From Enterococcus hulanensis (GTDB lineage: Bacteria > Bacillota > Bacilli > Lactobacillales > Enterococcaceae), in the NCBI RefSeq assembly GCF_005405485.1, contig NZ_BJED01000013.1, positions 62,001-126,000 on the forward strand: 64,000 bases of DNA, written 5' to 3'. Positions 15,847 through 26,624 of the stretch are shown one piece after another. Both the position numbers and the translations under genes were made by a program. The stretch's first letter is position 1. Every line of letters begins with the position of its first letter. The notes under the pieces were generated by a model that ran no database searches, had not been told where the DNA came from, and worked only from the letters and a program-made list of their open reading frames with translations.

Positions 15847-16593
15847 TTAGTATTCCATGGTCTGGATTCTCCTCAGCGCTAAAAAATAAAAGAGCAATCC
15901 ATAGCCAATACTCAAGCCAATCCCCAGCGGCAGCTCCTTAGCTGGAAGCGGACGTCCATTATAAAGCGAAAAGGCGTAATTATAAAATAGAAAGGAAAAC
16001 TTTGAAACGAAGCCTGCCATAAACTGATTCACCAGATTGTCCACCAAAAGAAGCAGCAAGCCGATTCCCATCGTAAGCGCGACATTTTTCGTATAAAGAC
16101 ACAACAGCACGGCGGCGATGCAGGTGGTCAATAGCGGAACAAGCGTCAAAAGAATGTTGCCAAGGGCTTGGTTGATGTCGAGAAGAACGAAGTCAAAGCC
16201 ATTCAACAAACCGCTGACGAAAAAGGCAAAAAGGCTCATCATCAGCACGCTGCTAACCATCAAAATAACTAAATAAAGCAGCTTGCTGTGAAGAAGTTGT
16301 TTTTTAGAAAGACCATTCAATAACGGTAAATGAAAAGTTCCCGCGGTCTTTTCCAAGTTGATCGCAAAAGCAGCCAACAATAAAAAGAACAATGGGCCAA
16401 TCAAAGCAGCCTGCAGCTGCAGCGAATAAATCAAGAATTTTCCGCCAGCATAGGCCTTGGCAAAATCATTTTGCGGATTCTGCCGAAAGGACAGGCATTC
16501 GGAGGTGATAATGAAGGCATAAGCGAGCAGGTATAGCACAAAGGCTTTTTGCCGCAGAGCCTGCACTAATTGAAAACGTAATAAACGAGACAT
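15847..16593 (-). CDS. ABC transporter permease (ABC-2 type), second subunit
   Basis: A 248-residue protein with six hydrophobic segments, at about 18-36, 55-78, 98-125, 140-165, 170-195 and 222-242. The pattern and a LEKTAGTFHLPLLNG cytoplasmic loop are typical of ABC-2 permeases in bacitracin/lantibiotic-type exporters. ATAGGAG precedes the ATG, 9 bases after the previous permease stop. It pairs with the other permease and the ATPase upstream. Confidence 0.8.
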   Translation of the reverse strand: MSRLLRFQLVQALRQKAFVLYLLAYAFIITSECLSFRQNPQNDFAKAYAGGKFLIYSLQLQAALIGPLFFLLLAAFAINLEKTAGTFHLPLLNGLSKKQLLHSKLLYLVILMVSSVLMMSLFAFFVSGLLNGFDFVLLDINQALGNILLTLVPLLTTCIAAVLLCLYTKNVALTMGIGLLLLLVDNLVNQFMAGFVSKFSFLFYNYAFSLYNGRPLPAKELPLGIGLSIGYGLLFYFLALRRIQTMEY

Positions 16594-16602
16594 CGGGTAC
16601 TC

Positions 16603-17370
16603 CTATCTATCAAAGGTTATTTTATTTCTGCGAGACACGATCAGCAGGTAAAGCAAAACGGAATAAAGCAAGAAAATCAGCAATCCCGGCCAAATCTCCG
16701 CCAGCTGCAATGACCGAAATTCATATTTAATAACCCACTCATAAGGATAATAAAGCGGGAAAAAGCGCGCTGCCTGCGGGACTTCCTGATTGAGAAAGCC
16801 AAAAAGCATTAAAAATAAAAACGTTTCGCCCACTACTATGATCGTCTGCTTGGCATAACAGGCCAACAGGATCAAAAGCAGCTCAAGCGGCAGGAAAGAA
16901 AGTGCGACCAAAGCATATTTGCTCAAGCTCTGGGCCAAAATCGGAGTCGTTAAGATTTCTCCGCCCCAACGAAAAAACGCGACGATATAAACAATCAAAG
17001 CGATCGCCGCTACCATTACGAATGAAAAAAGGCAAAGCATCCCAATTTTGGCATCAAGCACTTCCTTTTTGGTTCGTCCATGAAGCAGCGGCTGCACCAG
17101 CAGTCCCGCCTGTCGATCTTCGCAGATATAAAGGGCGGTAATGATCGCCATGAACAAGGCACCGACATTGGTGGAATAAAATCGCAGCATAAACTCAGGA
17201 AAATAGCTGCCCCCAAGGATTCGTTCATCCGCATCAACTAAAGGCCGCAATTCTGCAGTGGTCAACAGTCCAGAATAGGCGATCACCGCCAAAACAAACA
17301 ATGCCAGAAAAAAATACACTAATCTCTGCTGGAAAATTCGTCTTAGTTCCATTCTTGTCATAAGCGTCAT
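16603..17370 (-). CDS. ABC transporter permease (ABC-2 type), first subunit
   Basis: A 255-residue polytopic protein with an N-terminal amphipathic start (TRMELRRIFQQRL), a first membrane helix at about 17-38, a large outer loop (38-68) and five more helices. The cytoplasmic loop EDRQAGLLVQPLLHGRTKKE is characteristic of ABC-2 permeases. Its ATG overlaps the ribosome region at the end of the ATPase gene (GGAGGGG), showing translational coupling. Confidence 0.8.
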   Translation of the reverse strand: MTLMTRMELRRIFQQRLVYFFLALFVLAVIAYSGLLTTAELRPLVDADERILGGSYFPEFMLRFYSTNVGALFMAIITALYICEDRQAGLLVQPLLHGRTKKEVLDAKIGMLCLFSFVMVAAIALIVYIVAFFRWGGEILTTPILAQSLSKYALVALSFLPLELLLILLACYAKQTIIVVGETFLFLMLFGFLNQEVPQAARFFPLYYPYEWVIKYEFRSLQLAEIWPGLLIFLLYSVLLYLLIVSRRNKITFDR

Positions 17371-17371
17371 C

Positions 17372-18280
17372 TCAATCCCACCCCTCCGTCAGTTCAATAA
17401 AGCGATCCTCCAAACTCTTTTGCCGGATGCTGAGCTGCTGAATGACTTGTCCGCTCGTTACTAACTGTTTTAAAAAGGCATCAAAGGAGATTTCTTTAAG
17501 CCTCACACTAAAATCTGCTTCATTTTCCTGAAGGATTTCGACCGTTGCCAGCCTCTGCAGCCATGATCGTCCTTTTTGCTGATCGCAAAAGGCTAACTGG
17601 ATCAAGGAGTTGTCCGACTGGATCAGCTCCTTTGTTTTCCCATGAATGAGGCACTTCCCTTTATTTAAGATCAGGACATCGGTACACAAGTGCTCCATGT
17701 CAGAAAGCTGGTGAGAAGAGATGATAAATGTCACCTTCTGCTCGGCTAATGTGCGAATCAGCTGATAAAGCTTGCGCATTCCTTGCGGATCTAGGCCGTT
17801 GGCCGGCTCGTCCAGAATAATCAGCTTAGGGTCATGGATCAACGCGCGGGCTAAGGCTAGGCGCTGCTTCATCCCCAGTGAATAATGCTTCACCTTCTTG
17901 GTCGTTTCCTCGGAAAGTCCCACCAGCTCGAGTAAGGCCAGCAGCTTTTCTCGGCTGATCTGATCATGAAGCTTGGCGATATAGGCCAGATTTTCGAAAG
18001 CAGTAAATTCATTATAAAAAGCCGGAGTATCTAAAGACGCTCCGACTAATCGCAGAGCCTGCTTCGGATTCGACTCTAAAGAGATGCCATCAATCAAAAT
18101 ATCGCCAGTCGTTTTACCGATCAGGTTTGTCAGCATTTTTAAAGTGGTTGTTTTGCCGGCACCATTTGGCCCCAGCAGTCCCAAGATACTTCCTTTTTCA
18201 ATCTCAAAGTTTAAGTCCGTTACAACGGGCTTGTTTTTATAGCTCTTCGTTAAGTTTCTTACACTGATTGCAGTATCCAT
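17372..18280 (-). CDS. ABC transporter ATP-binding protein (BcrA-like)
   Basis: A 302-residue ATPase. Walker A GPNGAGKTT is at 37-45, the signature is YSLGMKQRLALARAL, Walker B is LIILDEPANGLDP, and the H-loop is FIISSHQLSD. A C-terminal 80-residue tail is as in BcrA-type exporters. The ATG at 18280 is preferred: the upstream in-frame ATG at 18292 contains the GGAGGG ribosome site. With the two permeases it forms a three-gene exporter, plausibly for a membrane-active antimicrobial or peptide; the substrate is inference. Confidence 0.9.
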   Translation of the reverse strand: MDTAISVRNLTKSYKNKPVVTDLNFEIEKGSILGLLGPNGAGKTTTLKMLTNLIGKTTGDILIDGISLESNPKQALRLVGASLDTPAFYNEFTAFENLAYIAKLHDQISREKLLALLELVGLSEETTKKVKHYSLGMKQRLALARALIHDPKLIILDEPANGLDPQGMRKLYQLIRTLAEQKVTFIISSHQLSDMEHLCTDVLILNKGKCLIHGKTKELIQSDNSLIQLAFCDQQKGRSWLQRLATVEILQENEADFSVRLKEISFDAFLKQLVTSGQVIQQLSIRQKSLEDRFIELTEGWD

Positions 18281-18423
18281 AAATCCCTCCATATCGTTTT
18301 ATCCAGTGTACGTACTGCTGTTGCCAGCCGCAATCGACGCTTCGTCGAATGGACTCGACTTCCCAATTGCCGGCTTCTAACCAGTCCGTTGAAAGGAATC
18401 TTTTATTTTCAAGCAAAAACAAC

Positions 18424-18429
18424 TATAAT
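18424..18429 (+). promoter_or_regulatory. -10 element before ymdB
   Basis: A perfect TATAAT 36 bases before the ymdB start; no convincing -35 at 16-18 bases. Confidence 0.45.
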
Positions 18430-18464
18430 AAGACAAGATGCTTAACTAGAGAAGGGGAAAAAAA

Positions 18465-19259
18465 GTGCGCTTACTATTCATTGGAGATGTTGTTGGTTCG
18501 TTAGGCCGGCAGATGCTGAGCGATTATTTACCGCGCTTAAAGAAGAAATACCATCCACAGTTGACGATCGTCAACGGCGAGAATGCGGCAGCAGGTCGCG
18601 GAATCACGGAAAAAATCTATAAGAAATTTTTGCAAGACGGTGTCGATGTTGTTACGATGGGGAACCATACATGGGACAATAAAGCGATTTTTGAGTTTAT
18701 TTCTGACGCGAAGAAAATGATCCGACCGGCGAATTTTCCAGAAGGGACGCCAGGCAAAGGTCATTTGTATGTAAAGGTGAATGATCTGGAACTAGCGATC
18801 ATCAACCTGCAGGGGCGCTCCTTTATGACGGATTTGGATGATCCTTTCCGCATTGCTGATCAGCTGATCACAGAAGCGCAGAAACGTACCCCTTATATTT
18901 TCGTTGATTTCCACGGTGAAACGACGAGTGAAAAGCAGGCGATGGGCTGGTTTGCGGATGGTCGGGTCTCAGCGGTAGTCGGGACTCATACCCATGTCCA
19001 AACCAATGACGCGCGCATTTTGCCAAAGGGCACGGCTTATTTGACGGATGTCGGGATGACGGGGCCTTATGACGGTATTTTAGGTATGAAAAAAGAGCCG
19101 ATCATTGAAAAATTTTTAACTGCGCTGCCGCATCGCTTTGAAGTGATCGAAGAAGGCCGCACGGTGCTGTCCGCTTGTGTGATCGACATTGATAAAAATG
19201 GTCACGGACAAAAAATCGAAACGATCGTCATCAACGAAGATCGTCCATTTAGAGAATAG
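18465..19259 (+). CDS. ymdB: YmdB-family metallophosphodiesterase
   Basis: A 264-residue protein of the TIGR00282 group. Metal ligands are visible in FIGDVVGSLGR (5-15), NGENAAAGRGIT (38-49), MGNHTWDN (65-72), DFHGE (near 150) and GTHTHVQT (near 177). The Bacillus YmdB hydrolyses 2',3'-cyclic nucleotides and affects global gene expression and biofilm formation. It starts at GTG behind AGAAGGGG. It leads into ricA-mutS-mutL, as in other Firmicutes. Confidence 0.92.
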   Translation: MRLLFIGDVVGSLGRQMLSDYLPRLKKKYHPQLTIVNGENAAAGRGITEKIYKKFLQDGVDVVTMGNHTWDNKAIFEFISDAKKMIRPANFPEGTPGKGHLYVKVNDLELAIINLQGRSFMTDLDDPFRIADQLITEAQKRTPYIFVDFHGETTSEKQAMGWFADGRVSAVVGTHTHVQTNDARILPKGTAYLTDVGMTGPYDGILGMKKEPIIEKFLTALPHRFEVIEEGRTVLSACVIDIDKNGHGQKIETIVINEDRPFRE

Positions 19260-19274
19260 AAGCAGAGGGATAAA

Positions 19275-19661
19275 ATGAATCTAGCAAATGAAGCCGCCGT
19301 CGAAGCGGCTTTATCTCATTTAACAGCATTATTAGGTGAAAATGAAGTAATCGTCCGTTTCCAGCAGCTTAAAAAGCGCGTAGCGGAAAACGACACACTT
19401 CAAGAATTAGAAGAAGGTATCAAAGCCGCACAAAAAGACGCGGTCCAATTTGCCCATTACGGCAAGCCGGAAGCAGAGCGGGAAGCACTGAAAGAGGCCG
19501 ATCGTCTGACGAAAGCCTTCGATCAGCATCCATTAGTGATCGCCTACCGTGAACAGCTATTTGAAGCCAATGACCTGCTTCAGCATTTGACCACTATGAT
19601 CCAAAAAGAAGTCAATGCGGCATTAGAAGCAGATGAATCTATCGAGGAAGGAGAGCAATAA
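19275..19661 (+). CDS. ricA: RicA/YmcA-like protein (YlbF family)
   Basis: A 128-residue helical protein of the YlbF/YmcA family. RicA, RicF and RicT form the Y-complex that helps RNase Y process mRNAs. The position directly before mutS is the one YmcA has in Bacillus, which supports RicA over RicF. The stop codon shares a base with the mutS ATG. Confidence 0.75.
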   Translation: MNLANEAAVEAALSHLTALLGENEVIVRFQQLKKRVAENDTLQELEEGIKAAQKDAVQFAHYGKPEAEREALKEADRLTKAFDQHPLVIAYREQLFEANDLLQHLTTMIQKEVNAALEADESIEEGEQ

Positions 19662-22216
19662 TGCCTCAAAAAACGAAAAATACGCCAATGATGGAACAAT
19701 ACTTGGCGATCAAGGAACAATATAAAGACGCTTTTCTGTTTTATCGTCTTGGAGACTTTTACGAGCTCTTCAACGAGGATGCGATCAAGGTTTCCCAGCT
19801 ATTAGAACTAACATTGACCAGCCGCAATCGCAACGCCGATGATCCGATCCCCATGTGCGGAGTGCCGCATCATTCGGCGCAAGGCTATATCGATACCTTA
19901 GTCGAACAGGGATATAAGGTCGCGATCTGCGAACAAATGGAAGACCCGAAACAAGCCAAGGGTATGGTCAAACGCGAAGTCGTCCAATTAATCACACCCG
20001 GGACTTTGATGGAAGGCAAAGGCATCGAAGCCAAAGCCAACAACTTCTTGACCGTGGTCACTCAAGTCAAAGACAAATTCGGCTTTGCCTATGTCGATCT
20101 TTCGACAGGCGAGTTAAAAACAGCCCTATTGCATGACGAAGAAGCCGTCATGAATGAAGCAACAGCCCTGCAAACAAAAGAGATCGTCTTAGGCAGCGAG
20201 ATTCCCGAAGGCCTGCAGAAAAATCTGGCAGAACGCCTTGGTTTGGTCTTCTCTCAACAAGAAACGATCGAAGACAATGCCGAGTTCAGCTTCTTAACAG
20301 CCGACATCACCGATGAACTGGAAAAAGAAGCAACAGGCAAACTGCTGACTTATCTATCAGTAACGCAAAAACGCAGCTTAGGTCATATCCAAAAAGCGGA
20401 AGAATATCAGCCGGAGCATTTCCTGAAGCTGGATTACTTCTCAAAGACCAACTTGGAATTGACCCGCTCGATCCGTACTGGAAAAAAACAAGGAACACTC
20501 TTGTGGTTACTAGATGAAACGAAAACCGCGATGGGCGGACGCTTGTTGAAGCAATGGATCGATCGTCCTTTGATCCAAAAACGCCAGATTAACGCCCGTC
20601 AAGCGATGGTGTCTTCTTTATTAAACGCTTATTTTGAACGGATGGATTTGAACGAAACATTGACGAAGGTTTATGACTTGGAACGCTTAGCTGGCCGAGT
20701 TGCTTTTGGCAACGTCAACGGCCGCGATTTGATTCAATTGAAGACTTCTTTGATGCAAGTACCGCAGATTCGTCAATTATTAACCGGCATCAACCAAGGT
20801 GAGTGGAACGATCTTTTAGTAGACATGGAACCGATGGATGACTTGGTAAACCTGATCGAAAAAGCCATCAACGATGAAGCACCGCTGCAAATCACTGAAG
20901 GAAATGTCATTAAAGACGGCTACAACGAGCAATTAGATCAATACCGCGAAGCAATGAAAAACGGCAAGACATGGCTGGCAGAATTGGAAACCCGTGAACG
21001 TGAAGCAACCGGGATCAAAACGCTGAAAGTCGGCTATAACCGCGTGTTCGGCTACTATATCGAGATCACGAAATCAAATCTTGCCAACCTAGAAGAAGGC
21101 AAATACGAACGCAAGCAAACCTTAGCCAACGCGGAACGTTTCATCACGCCGGAACTGAAAAAACTAGAGACCTTGATTTTAGAAGCCGAAGAAAAATCGG
21201 TCGCGCTGGAATATAATCTCTTCCTAGAAGTCCGCAACGAAGTCAAAAAAGCTATTACGCGTCTGCAAAAATTAGCCAAAAGCTTGAGTGCGACCGATGT
21301 GCTGCAAAGCTTCGCGACTGTCAGTGAACGTTATCAATATGTGCAGCCGACGATGGAAGTCGGGACCCACAATTTACAGATTACAGAAGGGCGCCATCCG
21401 GTGGTAGAAAAAGTGCTGGGCCATCAAGAGTACATTCCAAACAGTGTCCACATGAACCCAGATGAACTATTGCTGCTGATCACTGGACCGAATATGTCCG
21501 GAAAAAGTACTTACATGCGTCAGCTTGCTTTGACTGTGATTATGGCGCAGATGGGATGCTTTGTCCCAGCGGAAAGTGCCGAGCTGCCGATTTTTGATCA
21601 GATATTTACTAGAATCGGTGCCAGCGATGACCTGATCGCCGGTCAATCTACCTTCATGGTGGAAATGATGGAGGCCAATCAAGCCTTGCGCCACGCTACA
21701 CCTAACAGCTTGATCCTCTTTGATGAGTTGGGCCGCGGCACAGCGACCTACGACGGAATGGCTTTAGCCCAAGCGATCATTGAGTACATCCATAAAAATG
21801 TCAAAGCCAAAACACTATTTTCAACCCATTATCACGAGTTGACCGTTTTGGAAGAAACCTTGCCGCAGTTGAAAAATGTACACGTTGGCGCGGTAGAGCA
21901 AAATGGCGAAGTCGTCTTCCTGCACAAATTAATGGATGGTCCCGCTGATAAGAGTTACGGGATTCACGTAGCGAAGATTGCTGGAATGCCGACTGATCTG
22001 CTTTCCCGCGCGGCTACGATTTTATCCGCTTTAGAAGCTGACACACCTGTGCAGAAAAATGTAGAGGTCGCTGAAGAAAATGAACAGCTTTCTTTATTCA
22101 GCGAAGTTTCCACCGCTGAACTGGGTGTGGTAGACAGCATCAAGAAAGCCAATTTGCTTGAAATGAACCCGATGGAAGCATTAAACTTCCTATACGAATT
22201 ACAAAAACGGATTTAA
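19661..22216 (+). CDS. mutS: DNA mismatch repair protein MutS
   Basis: An 851-residue protein of normal length. The mismatch-binding domain carries [11 protein letters not shown] (25-35), the Phe-X-Glu motif being F33-Y-E. The ATPase has Walker [14 protein letters not shown] at about 610-620, Walker [11 protein letters not shown] and STHYHE. It recognises mispairs and recruits MutL, encoded 19 bases downstream. The start overlaps the ricA stop. Confidence 0.99.
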   Translation: MPQKTKNTPMMEQYLAIKEQYKDAFLFYRLGDFYELFNEDAIKVSQLLELTLTSRNRNADDPIPMCGVPHHSAQGYIDTLVEQGYKVAICEQMEDPKQAKGMVKREVVQLITPGTLMEGKGIEAKANNFLTVVTQVKDKFGFAYVDLSTGELKTALLHDEEAVMNEATALQTKEIVLGSEIPEGLQKNLAERLGLVFSQQETIEDNAEFSFLTADITDELEKEATGKLLTYLSVTQKRSLGHIQKAEEYQPEHFLKLDYFSKTNLELTRSIRTGKKQGTLLWLLDETKTAMGGRLLKQWIDRPLIQKRQINARQAMVSSLLNAYFERMDLNETLTKVYDLERLAGRVAFGNVNGRDLIQLKTSLMQVPQIRQLLTGINQGEWNDLLVDMEPMDDLVNLIEKAINDEAPLQITEGNVIKDGYNEQLDQYREAMKNGKTWLAELETREREATGIKTLKVGYNRVFGYYIEITKSNLANLEEGKYERKQTLANAERFITPELKKLETLILEAEEKSVALEYNLFLEVRNEVKKAITRLQKLAKSLSATDVLQSFATVSERYQYVQPTMEVGTHNLQITEGRHPVVEKVLGHQEYIPNSVHMNPDELLLLITGPNMSGKSTYMRQLALTVIMAQMGCFVPAESAELPIFDQIFTRIGASDDLIAGQSTFMVEMMEANQALRHATPNSLILFDELGRGTATYDGMALAQAIIEYIHKNVKAKTLFSTHYHELTVLEETLPQLKNVHVGAVEQNGEVVFLHKLMDGPADKSYGIHVAKIAGMPTDLLSRAATILSALEADTPVQKNVEVAEENEQLSLFSEVSTAELGVVDSIKKANLLEMNPMEALNFLYELQKRI

Positions 22217-22235
22217 CTTTACGAGGAGGAATTCG

Positions 22236-24236
22236 ATGGGAAAAATCCAAGAATTATCCGAACGCTTAGCCAATCAGATCGCCGCCGGAGAAGTGGTTGA
22301 ACGTCCAGCATCAGTCGTCAAAGAATTAGTCGAGAACGCTCTTGATGCGAAAGCGACGCAAATCGATATTTTGATCGAAGAAGCCGGCTTGAAAAAAATC
22401 CAGATCGTAGACAACGGCGAAGGCATCAGTCAAGACGATGTCGAGAATGCTTTTAAGCGCCACGCTACTAGCAAGATCCACAATCGCGACGACCTGTTCC
22501 GCATTCGAACATTAGGTTTCCGCGGTGAGGCCTTGCCGTCGATCGCCTCTGTTTCTGAGATGACCTTGGAGACTGCGACGGCTGACGAAACACAAGGTTC
22601 TTATCTCTTTTTAAAAGGCGGCAAGATCGAAGAACAACGCCCAACTTCCTTACGGACAGGTACGAAGATCACTGTTGAAAATTTGTTTTTCAATACACCC
22701 GCCCGCTTAAAATACGTGAAGAGCCTTCAAACCGAACTGTCAAACATCGGCGACATTGTAAACCGAATGGCTTTAAGTCATCCGAATGTCGCCTTTCGCT
22801 TAGTTCATGATGGACACAAAATGTTGAGCACCAGCGGCAGCGGAGATTTAAAACAAACCCTCGCCGGAATCTATGGTGTGGCAACTGCGAAAAAAATGTT
22901 AAAGGTCGAAGCCAAAGACTTGGACTTTACCCTAAACGGCTATGTTTCGCTGCCAGAGGTGACACGGGCAAGCCGCAATTACTTATCCGTGATCATTAAT
23001 GGCCGCTATATCAAGAACTATGCGCTGAACAAAGCGATCATCAACGGCTACCAGTCAAAATTGATGGTGGGACGTTTTCCAATCGCAGTCCTTGAGATTA
23101 CGATGGACCCGTTGTTAGTCGATGTGAACGTTCATCCAACTAAACAAGAAGTCCGCTTATCAAAAGAAAAAGAATTGATGGAACTGATCAGCCGCGGGAT
23201 CGCCGAAAGTTTGCGTCAAATCAATCTGATCCCTGATGTAGGCGAGAATCCCAGCTTCAAACGCAAGGTCGAAAAAATCCAAACGGAACAATTAGACTTG
23301 CCGTTAGAGGAACAGCCGAAGAAAAAAAGTGATCTGAATTACGATCCTAAGACCGGGATCTTTTATGTCGAACCAAAAGAACCTGAAACTATTGAAACAG
23401 CGGTACCTTTGAAAGAAGAGATCGTCGAAAAAACAATGACTGTCCCATTGGAAACCGAGCAAGAAAAAGCTTCAATCGTAGAAGAAACATCAGAGCCCTT
23501 GATGGAAGAACCTGCGCCTGTTGAAGAGGAAGTTTATGAAGAAACAGCCAGCTCCGATCATCCCGAATTTGATCTAAGCACCCAATCCGGCGAAAAAGTG
23601 ATCGAACAAGCCATCACGAAGCTGGAAAAGGAACAGCCGAAAGAACGTTTTCCAATGTTGGAATACTTTGGTCAAATGCATGGAACATATCTTTTTGCCC
23701 AAAGTAAAGACGGCTTATACATCGTTGACCAGCACGCGGCACAAGAACGGATCAAATACGAATACTTCCGCGAAAAAATCGGTGATGTATCTGACGATCT
23801 GCAAGAGTTGCTGGTACCTTTTGTCTTGGATTATCCCAGCAACGATGCCATCAAGCTGAAAGAGCAGACGGAATTATTGCAAGAAGTCGGCATCTATTTA
23901 GAAGAATTTGGCCCCAACAGCTTCATCGTGCGGGCCCATCCGACTTGGTATCCGGCAGGACAAGAAGAAAGTATCATTCGTGAGATGATCGATATGCTGC
24001 TGATCACCGGTTCCGTCAGTGTGAAAAAATTCCGTGAAGCAACCGCGATCATGATGAGCTGCAAGCGATCCATCAAAGCCAATCATCATTTGAATGAAGC
24101 GCAGGCGCGGGTTTTATTGACGGATTTAGCTCAATGCGAGAATCCTTTCAATTGCCCCCACGGTCGTCCGGTACTGATTCACTTCAGCAACAGCGACATG
24201 GAGCATATGTTCAAACGCATCCAAGATCCTCACTAG
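22236..24236 (+). CDS. mutL: DNA mismatch repair protein MutL
   Basis: A 666-residue GHKL ATPase with [16 protein letters not shown] and [13 protein letters not shown] in the first 100 residues. After a long acidic, Pro/Glu-rich linker (about 335-465), the C-terminal domain has the endonuclease metal motif [12 protein letters not shown] and the CPHGRP motif, so this is the nicking type of MutL, as expected for bacteria without MutH. GAGGAGG precedes the ATG. Confidence 0.98.
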   Translation: MGKIQELSERLANQIAAGEVVERPASVVKELVENALDAKATQIDILIEEAGLKKIQIVDNGEGISQDDVENAFKRHATSKIHNRDDLFRIRTLGFRGEALPSIASVSEMTLETATADETQGSYLFLKGGKIEEQRPTSLRTGTKITVENLFFNTPARLKYVKSLQTELSNIGDIVNRMALSHPNVAFRLVHDGHKMLSTSGSGDLKQTLAGIYGVATAKKMLKVEAKDLDFTLNGYVSLPEVTRASRNYLSVIINGRYIKNYALNKAIINGYQSKLMVGRFPIAVLEITMDPLLVDVNVHPTKQEVRLSKEKELMELISRGIAESLRQINLIPDVGENPSFKRKVEKIQTEQLDLPLEEQPKKKSDLNYDPKTGIFYVEPKEPETIETAVPLKEEIVEKTMTVPLETEQEKASIVEETSEPLMEEPAPVEEEVYEETASSDHPEFDLSTQSGEKVIEQAITKLEKEQPKERFPMLEYFGQMHGTYLFAQSKDGLYIVDQHAAQERIKYEYFREKIGDVSDDLQELLVPFVLDYPSNDAIKLKEQTELLQEVGIYLEEFGPNSFIVRAHPTWYPAGQEESIIREMIDMLLITGSVSVKKFREATAIMMSCKRSIKANHHLNEAQARVLLTDLAQCENPFNCPHGRPVLIHFSNSDMEHMFKRIQDPH

Positions 24237-24257
24237 ATAAAAAAGGAGCACGAAATC

Positions 24258-24815
24258 ATGACAGTTATCTTAGCTTCACAATCGCCAAGACGACGAGAAC
24301 TATTGAGCTGGCTGATTACGGATTTTTCGATCCAGCCGGCGGATATTGATGAAGAGGTCAAAGATCAGTACGCACCGAAGGAATACGTGATGGAAATGGC
24401 GCGGCAAAAAGCAGCCGTAGTGGCTAATGAGCATCCCGAGGCCTTGGTCATCGCCAGTGATACCGTAGTGGTATTGGGCGAAGAAATCTTGGGCAAGCCC
24501 AAGAGCCGCGAAGAAGCTTTCGGCATGTTAAAAAATATGAGCGGCGGCAGCCATCTGGTTTATACCTCAGTCGTTCTGAAAAAGGAAGAGCAGTTGAGCG
24601 AAGAGCTGTCTTCTGCCACGGTGACCTTTTATGATCTGACCGATGATGAGATCAATCGTTATCTCGATAGCGATGACTACAAAGACAAAGCCGGAGCATA
24701 TGGAATCCAAAATGGTGCCGGGGTCTTCGTTAAAAAGATCGAAGGCGACTATTACAGCATCGTCGGATTCCCGGTGGGTGTAGTGAATCAAATGCTGAAA
24801 AAATTTAATTATTAA
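24258..24815 (+). CDS. maf: Maf-like nucleoside triphosphate pyrophosphatase
   Basis: A 185-residue protein with the N-terminal signature LASQSPRRRELL (5-16), a QKAAVVA segment and SDTVVVLG carrying the catalytic Asp. The Maf family removes modified pyrimidine nucleotides or acts on dTTP/UTP and is linked to septum control. The ribosome site AAAGGAG lies 10 bases before the ATG, 21 bases after mutL. Confidence 0.93.
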   Translation: MTVILASQSPRRRELLSWLITDFSIQPADIDEEVKDQYAPKEYVMEMARQKAAVVANEHPEALVIASDTVVVLGEEILGKPKSREEAFGMLKNMSGGSHLVYTSVVLKKEEQLSEELSSATVTFYDLTDDEINRYLDSDDYKDKAGAYGIQNGAGVFVKKIEGDYYSIVGFPVGVVNQMLKKFNY

Positions 24816-24844
24816 ACATCGAGTGATTGTTCGGTGTTTTTTTT
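24816..24844 (+). terminator. Terminator after maf
   Basis: ACATCGA and TCGGTGT (one G-U pair) form a stem over an 8-base loop, followed by eight T. Confidence 0.75.
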
Positions 24845-24937
24845 CATAAATAAAGTTGGATATGAGCAAATTCTTCGTAACTTTTCGTCAGCGAGCGTAT
24901 GCTTAGCGTGAAGTAATCTTGAAAGAGGGGATGAATC

Positions 24938-25366
24938 ATGGAACGAGAAGAATTGAAAAAGAAACTCTCGCCAATGGAGTACGCAGTCACGCAGGAGAAT
25001 GCGACAGAGCGTCCATTTTCTGGCAGGTATGATGACTTTTATCAAAAGGGTATCTATGTCGATGTCGTCAGCGGTGAGCCGTTGTTTTCTTCGAGCGACA
25101 AATACGACGCCGGTTGCGGCTGGCCTGCCTTTAGCCGTCCAATTGAAAAACGCGGCGTTGCTGAGAAAGCTGACTTTTCACACGGCATGCACCGAGTCGA
25201 AGTCCGCAGCAAGGAAGCGGATTCTCATTTAGGCCACGTGTTCAATGACGGTCCGCAAGATCAAGGTGGTTTGCGCTATTGTATCAACTCTGCAGCTTTG
25301 CGCTTTATTCCAGTCGATGAGATGGATGAAGCTGGCTATGGCGACTATAAAAATATCGTGAAATAA
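24938..25366 (+). CDS. msrB: Peptide methionine-R-sulfoxide reductase
   Basis: A 142-residue Msr[11 protein letters not shown] is at 59-68 and the catalytic Cys115 lies in [23 protein letters not shown] at 98-107 completes the site. The CxxC zinc pairs of many MsrBs are absent, so this is a non-zinc form, and Cys60 may be the resolving cysteine. It reduces R-methionine sulfoxide in oxidised proteins. AGAGGGG precedes the ATG; single-gene unit. Confidence 0.95.
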   Translation: MEREELKKKLSPMEYAVTQENATERPFSGRYDDFYQKGIYVDVVSGEPLFSSSDKYDAGCGWPAFSRPIEKRGVAEKADFSHGMHRVEVRSKEADSHLGHVFNDGPQDQGGLRYCINSAALRFIPVDEMDEAGYGDYKNIVK

Positions 25367-25386
25367 AAATGGTGAATTTATCTAAG

Positions 25387-25417
25387 AGCTGAGGCAAGGT
25401 GCCTCGGCTTTTTTTTC
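25387..25417 (+). terminator. Terminator after msrB
   Basis: AGCTGAGGC and GCCTCGGCT pair around AAGGT, followed by a T-run. Confidence 0.9.
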
Positions 25418-25510
25418 AGAAAATGTAAGAAATACAAACAAAACTTGGAGAAGGGACGTTTATTTTTTCGCTATACTAGAAATATCCTATTTTTAGAAAA
25501 GGCGATAGCT

Positions 25511-25939
25511 ATGAAGATGTTTAAAGAATTAAGTTTGTTATTACTCTATTCCATAATTGGAGAAGGGGTACGGATATTTTTTCATTTGCCGGTGCCGGGA
25601 AGTATCATCGGCATTTTGCTCTTATTTCTCTCTTTCCAAACCAAGCTTTTGAAACCATCAGCCATTGAGGATACCGCAAACTTTTTATTGAATCATTTGA
25701 CGATTTTATTTGTACCGGCAGGTGTCGGGTTAATGCAATATTACGGAGCAATCAAATATACTTGGCCAATTCTGCTCGGCGCAGTCGTATTGTGCTCGCT
25801 CGTATCACTTATCGCTGTTGGCAAGACAGCGGAATTTGTCGAAAAGATCAGCATGAAGAGTCGTGAAGAAAAAGCCCGTTTAGTTGAAAAAGTCGAAAAA
25901 ATCCGAGGTGAAGCAGATGATCTCAGCGCTGGCGAGTAA
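25511..25939 (+). CDS. lrgA: LrgA/CidA-family holin-like protein
   Basis: A 142-residue membrane protein with four hydrophobic segments in the first 105 residues and the family stretch HLPVPGSIIGILLLF (about 23-37) and FVPAGVGLMQYY. A basic C-terminal tail follows. The ATG at 25511 is chosen because homologs start there; an upstream in-frame start at 25445 lies in promoter sequence (a TATACT is at about 25472). LrgAB is tied to murein hydrolase control and to pyruvate uptake in several Firmicutes. It overlaps lrgB by 23 bases. Confidence 0.9.
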   Translation: MKMFKELSLLLLYSIIGEGVRIFFHLPVPGSIIGILLLFLSFQTKLLKPSAIEDTANFLLNHLTILFVPAGVGLMQYYGAIKYTWPILLGAVVLCSLVSLIAVGKTAEFVEKISMKSREEKARLVEKVEKIRGEADDLSAGE

Positions 25940-26618
25940 TCCGCTGTTTGGCCTTGCCCTTACGTTATTGATTTATACCTTGATGGAAAAGCTGTTGAGC
26001 AAAGTCAATGTTCCTTTTATCAATCCGTTGATTGCTAGCGTGGTAATCATCATTGTTTTGTTGAAATTCAGCGGTATCAGCTACAAAGAGTATAATATGG
26101 GCGGCAACCTATTTACCATGATGATTACACCTGCGACCGTCGCGTTAGCCTTGCCGCTGTACCAGAATTTCGACAAGCTCAAGAAATACTTTCTGCCCGT
26201 CGTTTTGGGAACACTGGTTGGTGTCGTCCTCAATTGCTTGTTAAGTGTCGGGATCGGCCGCCTGTTTTCATTGAATCATGGGATCGTCGTTTCCTTGCTG
26301 CCAAAATCTGTGACGACAGCGATCTCTGTTGATCTCTCCAGTCAAATGGGCGGCATCTCACCAGTAACATTGGCGATCGTTGTCTCCACGGGTATTTTTG
26401 GTGCTTTGGTAGGAACCAAGGTTTTTCAAATTTTCAACATCAAGAGTCCGATCGCTCAAGGGATTGCTCTAGGCAGTACCTCACATGCAATCGGCACCGG
26501 ACGGGCAATTGAGATTGGGGAGCTGGAAGGTATTTTGGCAGGCCTATGTATTTGTGTCAACGGCATAGTGACTGTGGCGCTGCTGCCGCTTTTGTTCCGT
26601 TTGTTCGAAGGTCTTTAG
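25917..26618 (+). CDS. lrgB: LrgB-family membrane protein
   Basis: A 233-residue polytopic protein. LrgB hallmarks are visible: NPLIASV, PATVALALPLYQN, LLPKSVTTAISVDLS, and GSTSHAIGTGRAIEIG near 190-205. The ATG at 25917 inside lrgA is preferred to an in-frame start at 25884, since CCGAGGTG lies at the right distance. It works with LrgA. No LytSR two-component pair is adjacent, unlike in many staphylococci. Confidence 0.93.
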   Translation: MISALASNPLFGLALTLLIYTLMEKLLSKVNVPFINPLIASVVIIIVLLKFSGISYKEYNMGGNLFTMMITPATVALALPLYQNFDKLKKYFLPVVLGTLVGVVLNCLLSVGIGRLFSLNHGIVVSLLPKSVTTAISVDLSSQMGGISPVTLAIVVSTGIFGALVGTKVFQIFNIKSPIAQGIALGSTSHAIGTGRAIEIGELEGILAGLCICVNGIVTVALLPLLFRLFEGL

Positions 26619-26624
26619 TAACTA

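Noticed and set aside
1-18300. Genomic island or prophage
   Set aside because: Genes are more variable here, but there is no integrase, transposase, tRNA junction or attachment repeat.
18237-18422. Minus-strand frame upstream of the ABC ATPase
   Set aside because: It overlaps the ATPase start in another frame and has no homology-like pattern or ribosome site.
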